Assembly (NCBI GenBank): GCA_900696515.1
Contig: CAADGK010000073.1
Span: 1 to 38,177 of the forward strand
Direction: 5' to 3'
Length of the DNA: 38,177 nucleotides
From: an uncultured Nitrosospira sp.
Lineage (GTDB): Bacteria > Nitrospirota > Nitrospiria > Nitrospirales > Nitrospiraceae
Shown here: piece after piece, positions 8,334-15,950 of the stretch
Numbering within the stretch: position 1 is the stretch's first letter
How the letters are laid out: each line of letters opens with the position of its first letter
The notes under the pieces: model-generated
The model's input: only the letters and a program-made list of their open reading frames with translations
Database searches by the model: none
Told to the model about the DNA's origin: nothing
Translations under genes and position numbers: made by a program

Positions 8334-8430
8334 AGTTTCAAGTGTCAGGTGTGAAGTTTCATGTTGTCGAAAACATGGAATCCGAAACCTGAAATTTGGA
8401 CTTGAAACCTGAAACATGAAACCTGAAACA
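8334..8430. repeat. Type A hairpin repeat overlapping the phosphatase start
   Basis: GTTTCAAGTGTCAGG left side, loop with TTGTCGAAAA at 8364-8373, then CCGAAACCTGAAAT and CTTGAAACCTGAAAC units. The final units hold the ATG at 8416. Confidence 0.8.
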
Positions 8431-9606
8431 TCCGAGGCGCCGCAGACCGTCCTGGTCGTGGACGACGAGCCCACGGCGCGGGTGGCCTTGGCCGCCAGGT
8501 TGAAACGGCTCGGCTATCGGGTGCTCCAGGCCGGGGACGGCAAGGCCGGGCTCGACCTGCTCAGGCGGGAGCGTCCGGATCTGACGATCCTCGACTGGAT
8601 GATGCCGGAAATGGACGGTCCGTCGTTCTGCGAAACGGTTCGCCGGGATCCTACGCTCCTGTCGAGCCAAATTCTCATGATGACGGGCAACGACCAGCCG
8701 GAGCAGATCGCGGAGGGGTTGGCCCGTGGAGCCGACGATTTTCTCAGCAAGGCCGCCAGCAAGTATGAGATCACGGCGCGTGTGCAGGCCGGGATACGGG
8801 CGGCAGGACTGATCCGACGGCTCGAAGATGTCACGGCGGAGATTCGGCAGAAGCAGGAGGCGCTCGAACAGGAGCTGCAGTCCGCCGCGCGCTACGTCGA
8901 AAGCTTGCTCCCCGCATCGGGACCGGTCGTCCCCGGTGTGCGGATGGCGCGTCTCTATCGGCCGTCGCTCGCCTTGGGCGGCGATCTCTTCAATATTGTT
9001 CCCTGGAGCGACGACTTCCTGGGACTCTATCTGCTGGATGCGTCTGGGCACGGCGTCTCCCCGGCGTTGCGGTCTTCCGCCTTTGCCACCTTTCTCCGCC
9101 GGGACAGTTTGATGCGCCACGTCGGCTCGAACGATCCCGGCGCGATCCTGACGGAAGCGAACAAGCAATTCCCGCTGACGGAGAGAGGGCATTACTTCAC
9201 GATCGTCTTTGCGAGCCTTGATCTCCGGTGCCGGATCCTGTCTTACGCGTCGGCCGGGCACGGCGGGGCGCTGCTCCATCGCCGGTCCGGGGAGGTCTGT
9301 TGGTTGGCCCAGCCCAATTTACCCCTGGGGTTCGATCCTTCCACCACCTATGTGACGGCGACGCTTCCGATCGAGCCGGGCGACCGGGTGTACCTGCTGA
9401 GCGACGGGCTCTATGAATTTCCCGCCGCGAACGGGGAACTGTGGGGACAGGAGCGGTTAGAAACGACGATCCGCGCTCTGGCCCAGCAACCGTTGGAGAC
9501 CGTCATTGCCGAAACGATTGCGGAAGCGGTCCGTGCGCAAGGCCATGAGCAATTTCCCGACGACGTGGCGTTGATGGGGGTCGAAATCGAACGCGAGCTT
9601 GGATAG
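8416..9606 (+). CDS. Receiver domain fused to PP2C/SpoIIE-type serine phosphatase (RsbU-like)
   Basis: 396 residues. The receiver domain (about 11-130) has Asp16/Asp17, phospho-acceptor Asp60 (LTILDWMMPEMDG), Thr90 and Lys112. A helical linker (about 130-165) leads to the PP2C domain (about 170-393). Its metal-binding acids are visible: Asp190 in LGGDLF, Asp208 in LLDASGHG, Asp330 in LLSDGLYE and Asp382/383 in FPDDVAL. The expected job is to dephosphorylate the STAS protein encoded just upstream when the receiver is phosphorylated. The ATG sits in a type A repeat without a Shine-Dalgarno site, and the first five residues (MKPET) are identical to those of CheD for that reason. A later start near residue 9-12 is possible but no ATG is available there. 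Domain calls are secure. Confidence 0.95.
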   Translation: MKPETSEAPQTVLVVDDEPTARVALAARLKRLGYRVLQAGDGKAGLDLLRRERPDLTILDWMMPEMDGPSFCETVRRDPTLLSSQILMMTGNDQPEQIAEGLARGADDFLSKAASKYEITARVQAGIRAAGLIRRLEDVTAEIRQKQEALEQELQSAARYVESLLPASGPVVPGVRMARLYRPSLALGGDLFNIVPWSDDFLGLYLLDASGHGVSPALRSSAFATFLRRDSLMRHVGSNDPGAILTEANKQFPLTERGHYFTIVFASLDLRCRILSYASAGHGGALLHRRSGEVCWLAQPNLPLGFDPSTTYVTATLPIEPGDRVYLLSDGLYEFPAANGELWGQERLETTIRALAQQPLETVIAETIAEAVRAQGHEQFPDDVALMGVEIERELG

Positions 9607-9675
9607 GTTTCATGTTTGAAGTTTCAGGTTTCAGGTTTTCCGACAACATGAAACTCGAAACCTGAAACGTGAAAC
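9606..9675. repeat. Type A hairpin repeat after the phosphatase gene
   Basis: GTTTCATGTTTGAAGTTTC left arm, loop with TTTTCCGACAA (9636-9646, the reverse complement of the loop at 6592-6602), and CCTGAAACGTGAAAC right arm. Confidence 0.8.
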
Positions 9676-9680
9676 GGATC

Positions 9681-9795
9681 TCGTGAAGCGTGAAGTGTGA
9701 AGCGAGACAAGCGCGACGCGCGAGAGGCGGGACTCGCGAGGATAGAACATCTTGCCCGTCACGCTTATCTCGCCAGTCTCGCGAGTCTCGCACGG
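9681..9795. repeat. Type B hairpin repeat before the HPt gene
   Basis: GTGAAGCGTGAAG arm, GAGGCGGGACTCGCGAGG at about 9724-9741, CATCTTGCCCGTCACGC, then TCTCGCCAGTCTCGCGAG near 9768-9785. It follows directly after a type A element, so the gap holds two repeats in series. Confidence 0.8.
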
Positions 9796-9832
9796 ATAGA
9801 CGAACGATGTTCCACGCGTGAGGAGTGATCGC

Positions 9833-10192
9833 ATGAGCCAAGACCCTGTCTTCAATCTCGCCGAGGCGCTGGCCCGTGTCGATGACGACCGGGAGACCTT
9901 CCAGATGATGGTCGAATTGTTTCTGGAGCATGGGCCGAAAGATCTGGCCGCCGCACAGGCGGCGCTGGCTGCCTGTGACGCCGCCGGGGTGGCGCGATCG
10001 AGTCATCGGCTGAAGGGCGCGATCTTGCAGTTTTGCGCTCCGGCCGCCCTGCAGGCCTGTAAAGAATTGGAGGAGTCCTCGAAGGCCGGCGATCTCACGC
10101 GGGGCGGAGCACTCTCTGCCACGTTGGAGCGGGAGGTCCAGCGCCTGCTGGCGGAGTTACGTCCGCTCCTCGATCAGGGAATGGCGGCATGA
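9833..10192 (+). CDS. Stand-alone HPt phosphotransfer protein
   Basis: 119 residues, all helical by composition. SSHRLKGA at residues 56-63 is the HPt signature and His58 is the phosphorylated histidine. HPt proteins relay phosphate between receiver domains of hybrid kinases and response regulators. AGGAG eight bases before the ATG supports this start rather than the upstream GTG at 9818. The gene overlaps the next one by four bases (ATGA), which implies translational coupling. It lies between two receiver-domain proteins of the partner-switching set, so it could carry phosphate to either receiver. Its donor kinase is not in the window. The family call is firm; the relay partners are inferred. 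Confidence 0.92.
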   Translation: MSQDPVFNLAEALARVDDDRETFQMMVELFLEHGPKDLAAAQAALAACDAAGVARSSHRLKGAILQFCAPAALQACKELEESSKAGDLTRGGALSATLEREVQRLLAELRPLLDQGMAA

Positions 10193-11088
10193 ACGGGTCC
10201 GCTTCGGCTGAACAGCTCCTGATCATTGATCCCTGTGCGGAGACGCAAGCGCGGATCGCCCGCTATGCCGCAAATAGTGGATTTTCCGTGATAGCCGTGG
10301 CTGATCCCGCGGCGGCCCTGGTGAAGATTCAAGAGGCGGCTCCGGCTCTCGTGATCACCGACATGTTCCTTCCGGACGGCGCCGGGTTGGCATTGGCCAA
10401 GGAACTGAAGGCCCGGCATGAGCCCTGTCCGGTGATCGTCATGGCGAACCAGGCGCCGGAGCCGTTGATCGTTGACGCGTTGCGCGGCGGGGCCGTCGAC
10501 TACCTCCACAAGCCCGTTGCCGAGGACGAACTCATGTCGGTGCTGCAGCGTGTGCAGGACTTCCTGCCTTGTCATCCCATGGCGGTGCCCGGGGCCCGAC
10601 ACTTTTCCTGCGAACTGACCGTTGATTCCGATCCCGCGCACATTCCGGACATCATCTCCTGGCTTCTCAGAACGACGGCTTCCGCTGTGCCGTCCGCCAA
10701 GAGGATGCATATTCAGGGTGCGCTGCAAGAGTTGCTCTTCAATGCCGTGGAGCACGGGAATCTCGAGATTCAGGGGCAGGACAAACAGCAGGCCCTGGCG
10801 GAGGGCTGTTATGAGCAACTGGTGGCGGCACGATTGGCGCAGCCTCGTCTCAGCGAGCGCCGGGTGACGATCCATGTACGGCATGAGCGGAGCCGCAATT
10901 GTCTGGAGTACCGGATCACCGATGAAGGCCAGGGTTTTCCCTGGCGAACCGCGCTGGCGCGATCCCAAGAGGTGTTCGACTTCGAGGGCGCGAGCGGCCG
11001 GGGAATTTTTCTGACGAGAGCCTTCTTTCCGAATCTCACCTACAACGAGCAGGGGAACGAGGTCACGATCACGGTGCCGCTCGAATAG
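10189..11088 (+). CDS. Receiver domain fused to HATPase anti-sigma-type kinase (RsbW/SpoIIAB-like)
   Basis: 299 residues. The receiver domain (about 8-125) has phospho-acceptor Asp58 (VITDMFLPDGAG) and Lys108 (LHKPV). One of the usual paired N-terminal acids seems replaced (IIDPCAE). The C-terminal half is a GHKL ATPase: N-box ELLFNAVEHGN (Glu181, Asn185), G1 box DEGQGF (Asp245) and G2-like GRGIFLTR (270-277). No His-containing dimerisation domain is present, so it resembles serine kinases of the RsbW class rather than a histidine kinase. It would phosphorylate the STAS protein encoded upstream and oppose the PP2C phosphatase. It starts in an ATGA overlap with the HPt gene. The gene end faces gspK across a type A repeat. 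Domain calls are firm; substrate inferred. Confidence 0.92.
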   Translation: MNGSASAEQLLIIDPCAETQARIARYAANSGFSVIAVADPAAALVKIQEAAPALVITDMFLPDGAGLALAKELKARHEPCPVIVMANQAPEPLIVDALRGGAVDYLHKPVAEDELMSVLQRVQDFLPCHPMAVPGARHFSCELTVDSDPAHIPDIISWLLRTTASAVPSAKRMHIQGALQELLFNAVEHGNLEIQGQDKQQALAEGCYEQLVAARLAQPRLSERRVTIHVRHERSRNCLEYRITDEGQGFPWRTALARSQEVFDFEGASGRGIFLTRAFFPNLTYNEQGNEVTITVPLE

Positions 11089-11158
11089 TTTCAAGTTTCA
11101 GGTTGCAAGTTTCAAGTTTTGGGCTTCTTCTTCACCTGAAACCTGAAACCTTGAACCT
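11089..11158. repeat. Type A hairpin repeat between convergent genes
   Basis: TTTCAAGTTTCAGG units on the left and CCTGAAACCTGAAACC on the right, with a TTTTGGGCTTCTTC loop. It lies between two genes that end towards each other and could act as a transcription barrier for both strands. Confidence 0.8.
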
Positions 11159-11165
11159 GTCACTC

Positions 11166-12110
11166 CTACAACACCCTCAGATATTCCACCGTACTGTCTC
11201 CCTTACTGGCGTCCCGTTTCAAGATCACCAGCGAGTGTTTGGTGGTTTCATTGATGGTGATGGCCAGGCGCGCCGAGAAATAATCGGACTTAATGTCGTA
11301 ATCGTTCCGCAGGGTTCGGCCGATTTCTTGAAAGCTGCTGACCCGGTCGAGTTCCACCTTCGTCTTGAAGGGCCGTCCCTGCACGATCTCCATCGCGATG
11401 GACTGGGTGACGGCGGGGTCGAGGGTTTGCAGCACGATCGGATCGGCGGTGTTGACGTTCATGGCCGCGCTGCCCTCCAGCGGGAAGACCGTGACGTAGG
11501 GCGTGAGCCGCTCGATGATCTCCGGCGTAAAGCCCTTGATCAGTCGCAGGTCTCCCAAGCCGGGGAGGGGGCTGTTCGCGGCGCGATACGGGGGCTTGAG
11601 GGATTGATAGTAGAGGCTCTCAGCGCCGGCCGGTTGAGGGGCTTCGTCCTGGTCCACCCAATCGATCAGGGCATCGACCAGGGTGGGGCTGAGTCGGAGC
11701 AGTTCAAAGAGCCGCCTGACCCGGGCGACCTTTTTTTTCTGCTCCAGCTCGCCGCCGGAACTCGACGCGAGATCGTTCAGGTTGACCTTGCCCGTCTCGT
11801 CCTGGATTTTTGCGGTCAGGAACCCGTCGCCGATCGGATACTTGGTGATCGGCATGGCCCAGAGATCGGTCGTACTGTCGTATTTCTGGCCGCTCGTCTT
11901 TTCCCGCAGAAGATCCTGCAGCAGCACGGCCTTGGTGGCCTGGACGGCCGCGCGGGTCAGCATGGTGGCTTTATAGTCGTCGCGAAAAGCCGCGGCGGCC
12001 CGGTATTCCCGTCTGGCCTCCGCGTCGAATTCGAGAATGAGCGCGGTCAGGAGGGTCAAGACTAAGAGCGCGATCAGCAACGCAATGCCGCGTTCATCAG
12101 CTCTTGGCAT
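11166..12110 (-). CDS. gspK: GspK, minor pseudopilin of type II secretion
   Basis: 314 residues. The prepilin-type start ADERG followed by IALLIALLVLTLLTALILEF is seen at residues 4-28. The residue at position 5 of the mature protein is not Glu, as is usual for GspK, the pseudopilin placed at the tip of the pilus. The long body with EYRAAAAFRDDYKA, LNDLASSSG and a helix-hairpin-helix-like segment (SLPGLGDLRLIKGFTPEIIERL type) fits GspK. It forms the tip complex with GspI and GspJ. It overlaps gspM by 14 bases and is the last gene of the operon, whereas in many bacteria it follows gspJ directly. The call is secure. Confidence 0.93.
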   Translation of the reverse strand: MPRADERGIALLIALLVLTLLTALILEFDAEARREYRAAAAFRDDYKATMLTRAAVQATKAVLLQDLLREKTSGQKYDSTTDLWAMPITKYPIGDGFLTAKIQDETGKVNLNDLASSSGGELEQKKKVARVRRLFELLRLSPTLVDALIDWVDQDEAPQPAGAESLYYQSLKPPYRAANSPLPGLGDLRLIKGFTPEIIERLTPYVTVFPLEGSAAMNVNTADPIVLQTLDPAVTQSIAMEIVQGRPFKTKVELDRVSSFQEIGRTLRNDYDIKSDYFSARLAITINETTKHSLVILKRDASKGDSTVEYLRVL

Positions 12111-12645
12111 AGCTTAAGACTTGCACGGTGGCATCGAGGTTGACGGGATTGTCGAATTTCGGGCGGATCTGGAGGCGGCGGACGTGGAGATCATAGGGTG
12201 CGCGGTCGATCACGGCCAGAAAGGCCAGGAGCTCCGGCAGCTGGACGCCTTCCAACCGGAGATCGACGGCCGTTTCCTGGTAGCCCTGCGCCAACGATTG
12301 GACGTGCGGCTGCATGCCGGTGATGCGCTCCCGTACCTGCGCGGTCGTCGCCGCTTCTTCCATAAAGGTCAGGAGGGAGAACCGGCTTCCGGGTTCGGGC
12401 ATGCGGCTTTCGACCTTGCCCAGGCGATCCCGTTTGGCCAGGTAGGATTGGCCGATCTGGGCCAATTCAGCGAGGTCCTTCTGTTTGCGTCCCGCCTGGC
12501 GCTCGAGGCGATCGAGATTATCCAACAGCGGATCCACAATCAAGATGAAGACCAGGCTGAGTCCGAGGACGATCCCGCCCGCGAGGACGAGGGTCCGTTC
12601 CCGCTTCGACATGTGGTACCAGCGTTCCCGGAAGCTCTGCATCAT
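12097..12645 (-). CDS. gspM: GspM-type inner membrane protein of type II secretion
   Basis: 182 residues. A short cytoplasmic start with basic residues, one membrane segment at about 18-37 (TLVLAGGIVLGLSLVFILIV), a coiled-coil stretch (about 38-70) and a small periplasmic domain follow. This layout matches GspM/PilO-type proteins that pair with GspL in the inner membrane platform. The start overlaps the gspL stop by four bases, and it is followed by gspK with a 14-base overlap, so the three are translationally linked. Sequence conservation in this family is low; the call rests on topology and position. Confidence 0.85.
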   Translation of the reverse strand: MMQSFRERWYHMSKRERTLVLAGGIVLGLSLVFILIVDPLLDNLDRLERQAGRKQKDLAELAQIGQSYLAKRDRLGKVESRMPEPGSRFSLLTFMEEAATTAQVRERITGMQPHVQSLAQGYQETAVDLRLEGVQLPELLAFLAVIDRAPYDLHVRRLQIRPKFDNPVNLDATVQVLSYAKS

Positions 12646-14231
12646 GGTTGCTGCACCGTGACGGTCATGCGAAAGACGACTTGATTGGGCGCGGCGCCCA
12701 CGCGGGTTTCCGTGACGGAGACCTCCGTCAAGCGCGGGCTGGCCGTGAAGGTTTGCTTGAGCCGCTCCACGGCGTCGAACGACGTGGTTTCCCCCTCCAT
12801 GAGGATGACCGGTCCGTCCACCGTCAATTCACGGATCTTGATCATCGTGCCGGGCGGCAGTTGCTTCACGAATGTCGAGAGCGTCAAGAGCACTTTTCCG
12901 TCCGTGGCATCGACCAGCCCCAGCGCCTTGTCGAGCACGCCGAGGCGATACTTGGCTTGATCGACTTCCTCGCCGGGCGCGGCGCCCGTCCCTGTGCCGA
13001 AGATCTGCTCGTATTGACGATGGAGGGCGGCTTTCAATCGGGTGACACGCTGGTCTTGCAAGAAATAGTGCACCGAGAAGTCCGCCAGTGCCAGCAGGGC
13101 GATGACCAGCCCCGCGACGGCGGCCAAGCGGCGGTTCTGCTTTACGGTGGCCGCATCCGGCGACGCGGCGTCGGTCACGCTCTTGAGGTCGAGCGCGAGT
13201 CCCAAGGGGGAGGATTTGAAGCGCCACCGGGGGCGGACGATCTTCGGGTGAATGGCCAGTCCGAAGGCGATGGAAAAGGCTCTCGGGCTGTCGGCGCCGA
13301 ACCCCTGTCGCGGCCCGACCGGATAGAGGCCCAATTGCCGGGAGAGATATCCGCCGAGTTCCCCCATCTTCGATCCCCCTCCGCAGATCCAGGCATGGGT
13401 CAACCGGCTGCGCTCGCTTCCCTGATAGGCCTGGAGAGTGATGCGCAGCTCCTTCACGACCGGCTCCAGCAACCCGTTCACCTGGTCCACCGCGAGGGTC
13501 CGTTTACGGCGCTCCGCATCGGCGAAGCTGGAGGCATGCCTGACGGCCAACGCATGCGTGAGATGGTTCCCGCCCCAGAGAATCGTCCGGAGCATGACCG
13601 GGCGTCCCCCTTCGATCAGACAGAGCGTGGTTTTCGACGCGCCGATATCGATGATCGCCAGGTCTTGCGGGACGGCCGCGCCTTCCGCCTGCAGAAATTG
13701 CGTGACGGAATACAGCGCCATGGCATCGACATTGATCGCCGAGGGCTCAATATCGGCCTGGGCCAGGAACCGGAGGTGTTCGGCCACTTTGTCTCTGGGG
13801 GCCGCCGTTACCAGCACCTCGGAGCCCCTGCCGTCGCGGGGCGGTCCTTCCAGGGACAGACCGGGAGGCAGGACGAGGCTGTCAACCGCCAGGTCTTCCA
13901 GCGGCATCGGGACGAGGTTCTCGACTTCAAACGGGACGACTTGGGCGAGTTTCGCCGCATCGTTGAACGGGAACGAGAGGGTGCGGACGAAGAGGTCCTG
14001 ACAGGGAATGGCGGTGACCAATCGATCGGTGGCGTAGAGTCCGTGGCGCCACAGGAAACCGCGCAGGGATTGGACGCGCCGGGCCGGTTCCAGATCCTCG
14101 GGGCGGGAAAAGGGCAAGGGATGTTGAAAATAATCGACGGTTTCGCGCCCGCTCAGCCGACGACGGAACCGGACGGCCTTCAAGCCGGTCTGTCCGATAT
14201 CCAACCCGACACATTCGTTGACAATTGCCAT
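12642..14231 (-). CDS. gspL: GspL, PilM-type actin-like domain plus PilN-like domain
   Basis: 529 residues. The first ~330 residues are an actin-like ATPase fold of PilM/GspL type: GLDIGQTGLKAVRF at 9-22, AIIDIGASKTTLCLI and the ICGGGSKM loop. One membrane segment lies at about 368-390 and a periplasmic ferredoxin-like domain follows (KIRELTVDGPVILMEGET). It anchors the GspE ATPase at the membrane and binds GspM. The actin-like part retains the nucleotide-binding glycine motifs, closer to PilM than to the classical enterobacterial GspL. GGGAG just before the ATG supports the start. It is separated from gspN by a type A repeat. The call is firm. Confidence 0.92.
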   Translation of the reverse strand: MAIVNECVGLDIGQTGLKAVRFRRRLSGRETVDYFQHPLPFSRPEDLEPARRVQSLRGFLWRHGLYATDRLVTAIPCQDLFVRTLSFPFNDAAKLAQVVPFEVENLVPMPLEDLAVDSLVLPPGLSLEGPPRDGRGSEVLVTAAPRDKVAEHLRFLAQADIEPSAINVDAMALYSVTQFLQAEGAAVPQDLAIIDIGASKTTLCLIEGGRPVMLRTILWGGNHLTHALAVRHASSFADAERRKRTLAVDQVNGLLEPVVKELRITLQAYQGSERSRLTHAWICGGGSKMGELGGYLSRQLGLYPVGPRQGFGADSPRAFSIAFGLAIHPKIVRPRWRFKSSPLGLALDLKSVTDAASPDAATVKQNRRLAAVAGLVIALLALADFSVHYFLQDQRVTRLKAALHRQYEQIFGTGTGAAPGEEVDQAKYRLGVLDKALGLVDATDGKVLLTLSTFVKQLPPGTMIKIRELTVDGPVILMEGETTSFDAVERLKQTFTASPRLTEVSVTETRVGAAPNQVVFRMTVTVQQP

Positions 14232-14242
14232 GCATCTCCCTG

Positions 14243-14307
14243 AGTTTCATGTTTGACGTTTCAGGTTTCAAGTATTCCGACAACCTGAAACCTGAAACGT
14301 CAAACTC
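14243..14307. repeat. Type A hairpin repeat between gspN and gspL
   Basis: AGTTTCATGTTTGACGTTTC left arm, loop with ATTCCGACAA (14274-14283), CCTGAAACCTGAAACGTC right arm. Read on the minus strand, the loop core is in the same orientation as at 6592-6602. Confidence 0.85.
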
Positions 14308-14317
14308 TCCGCCTACT

Positions 14318-15202
14318 TTACAACGCGATCCGTGCCTGTGCCAAGGTTCCCACGATCTTGACGGTGATGGGCGTCCCGGGGGGAAACGGCGGGAGGCCCA
14401 GCATTGCCGCCTTGGACGCAAACCCAGGACCTGGAATCAGGGTCACCGTGAGCGCCAGTTGACTGTTCGGAAGCTGTGGGTGCAGCGTGATCCGGCCCTG
14501 GCCTTCAAAGGATCCGTCCGTTCCCTCGCCGCTCAATTGCGTGACATCGCAGGCGAGGTCTCGACAGGAGAGCCCAACTGCGGCCTTGCTGAACGTCAGC
14601 GCAAGTGTTTTGCCGTTGGCCATCGGAATGTGATCGATCTCCAGGTCCGTTGCTTCGGTGGTCCAGGTTCCCTCGCTCTTCAGGCCCTGAGGGGAGGATG
14701 GGTCCGAGTCCACTCGATGGACGAACTCTCCGCTGAGGGTCCCCCGAGTGACGTACCGGGGGATGAGCGCGGGCAGCCCTACCTGCTGGACGTGGCCCTT
14801 GAGCGTCAACGGACCGGGCAGGGCGAACGATGCCGCGGTCAGTCTTCCCTGCACGACGTTGGTGCGGGCCGTCTGCTCGTTCAGCCGGACCAGCATGTCG
14901 AGATCAAGACTCCCGCCGAGCGCCCGCAGGACGCCGAGTTTGGCTTGCAGCACCGCTACGTCGACGGGATCAAGATTCGGTTTGGAGAGGGTCACGTTTT
15001 TCCATTCCAGGCTGAGCGGCAGGCCGATCGTCCAGTCCGCCATGCGGATGTCCAGACCGGTGGCCCGTGTCAGCTCCGCCACCAGCCGGTTCTGGAGCAG
15101 GCCATAGGGAAAGGTGGCGATCAGACAGAGGGTCAGAAGGCCGACTCCGCCGATCGTCCAGGCCAGGATCTCTCGCCATGCTCTGGGCCATGCGATGGTC
15201 AT
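14318..15202 (-). CDS. gspN: GspN, type II secretion protein N
   Basis: 294 residues from the ATG at 15202, whose ATGA overlaps the stop of the preceding 39-codon ORF. One membrane segment at about 12-30 precedes a long beta-rich periplasmic part with repeated short strands (LDIRMADWTIGLPLSLEWKN; LTLKGHVQQVGL). This is the layout of the T2SSN family, an accessory inner membrane protein found in some type II systems. Its exact role is not settled. It sits between gspJ and gspL, an unusual position. Its first ~15 codons are duplicated upstream as part of a 116-base tandem duplication. The family call rests on position, topology and length. Confidence 0.82.
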   Translation of the reverse strand: MTIAWPRAWREILAWTIGGVGLLTLCLIATFPYGLLQNRLVAELTRATGLDIRMADWTIGLPLSLEWKNVTLSKPNLDPVDVAVLQAKLGVLRALGGSLDLDMLVRLNEQTARTNVVQGRLTAASFALPGPLTLKGHVQQVGLPALIPRYVTRGTLSGEFVHRVDSDPSSPQGLKSEGTWTTEATDLEIDHIPMANGKTLALTFSKAAVGLSCRDLACDVTQLSGEGTDGSFEGQGRITLHPQLPNSQLALTVTLIPGPGFASKAAMLGLPPFPPGTPITVKIVGTLAQARIAL

Positions 15203-15388
15203 GATGTTCCGATCGTGATCCATTCACGTACGGTCCAGGGCAGGGCATTGAGGTATTGAAATGTCGCTTTCATCCAAACCAGGATCTTTTCCCATGCGTG
15301 AGGCCAGTTGATGGTCATGATGTTCCGATCGTGACCCATTCCCGTACGGTCCAGGGCGCGGACTCGGGGTACTGAAAGGTCACTTCGA
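15162..15388. repeat. Diverged tandem duplication, offset 116 bases
   Basis: Copy 1 is about 15162-15272 and copy 2 about 15278-15388. The best-conserved block, GATGGTCATGATGTTCCGAT, begins at 15194 and again at 15310. Each copy spans the end of a gspJ-like frame and the start of a gspN-like frame. Confidence 0.9.
15199..15318 (-). CDS. 39-residue chimeric ORF left by the gspJ/gspN duplication
   Basis: A short frame with ATG at 15318 overlapping the gspJ stop (ATGA). Its first 16 residues (MTINWPHAWEKILVWM) copy the GspN start (MTIAWPRAWREILAWT). Its last 22 copy the GspJ end (PWTVREWITIGTS against PWTVREWVTIGTS). Its stop in turn overlaps the gspN start. It therefore keeps the chain of overlapping stop and start codons between gspJ and gspN. 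The reading frame is undamaged despite clear divergence from both parents. It may encode a small peptide, act only as a coupling bridge, or be a relic. Confidence 0.55.
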   Translation of the reverse strand: MTINWPHAWEKILVWMKATFQYLNALPWTVREWITIGTS

Positions 15389-15950
15389 GCAACAGAGCTT
15401 TCGGCAGCTTGGCGGCGTTCGGCCATTCGTCGAGCCAGATCCGGTTCTGCTCATCGTAGTACCGGACATTGAACGCGAGGACGTTGTCGGCCAGTTCCAT
15501 TTGATCGAGCGATTCGTTGGTATCCGTCACGGTGAAAAGATTTTTTCGGACAAACCGGATGAGTCGATCGCGTTCGCGGGTATACACGACCCGGACGGTG
15601 TCGCTCTCCTTGGCCGTGGCCGTTACGGAGATCACTTCCTGGCTCATGGCAAGGATCGCCAGTATATCGGCCGGCTGCCCGTCTTGCGTTCCGTTCATCC
15701 CCACCCACGGGTAGGCGATCGAGCGTTTGCTGAATGCGGTTTCTTCGGCCATCAGGCGGAGAATCTTTCTGACGGTTTGCTCCCTGGTCGCATGGGCTCT
15801 GCCTGCTTCAACGGTCTGGGTCGTCGTCAACAGCGAGGCGAAGACCATGGCCGCAACGGTGCCGAGCAGCGTCACGGCGACCAGGACTTCCACGAGGGTG
15901 AAGCCTTCCTGGACTGTTGCCTTACGAAGGGAGGCGGGTTGCAAGCACAT
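15315..15950 (-). CDS. gspJ: GspJ, minor pseudopilin of type II secretion
   Basis: 211 residues from the ATG at 15950, chosen because GGAGG lies nine bases before it; a GTG at 15983 gives 11 more residues. The 16-residue leader ends VQEG, cut before FTLVEVLVAVTLLGTVAAMVFASLL, with Glu at mature position 5. The globular part has the family's long strand-rich body (VVYTRERDRLIRF). GspJ joins GspI and GspK in the tip of the pseudopilus. The gene overlaps the end of gspI by 29 bases. Its last ~22 codons are duplicated just downstream. The call is secure. Confidence 0.93.
   Translation of the reverse strand: MCLQPASLRKATVQEGFTLVEVLVAVTLLGTVAAMVFASLLTTTQTVEAGRAHATREQTVRKILRLMAEETAFSKRSIAYPWVGMNGTQDGQPADILAILAMSQEVISVTATAKESDTVRVVYTRERDRLIRFVRKNLFTVTDTNESLDQMELADNVLAFNVRYYDEQNRIWLDEWPNAAKLPKALLLEVTFQYPESAPWTVREWVTIGTS

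Noticed and set aside
5428-11158. Regularly spaced repeats as a CRISPR array
   Set aside because: The units are tandem or inverted 7-base variants with no unique spacers of constant length, they recur in gaps between genes, and no cas genes are present.
12648-14243. 531-codon open frame on the plus strand
   Set aside because: It is antisense to gspL over its whole length and has typical shadow composition (Gly/Asp/Arg/Gln-rich). The same applies to the long plus-strand frames at 11103-12065, 14225-15259, 17967-18860 and 20153-21175, and to the minus-strand frame at 4316-5437.
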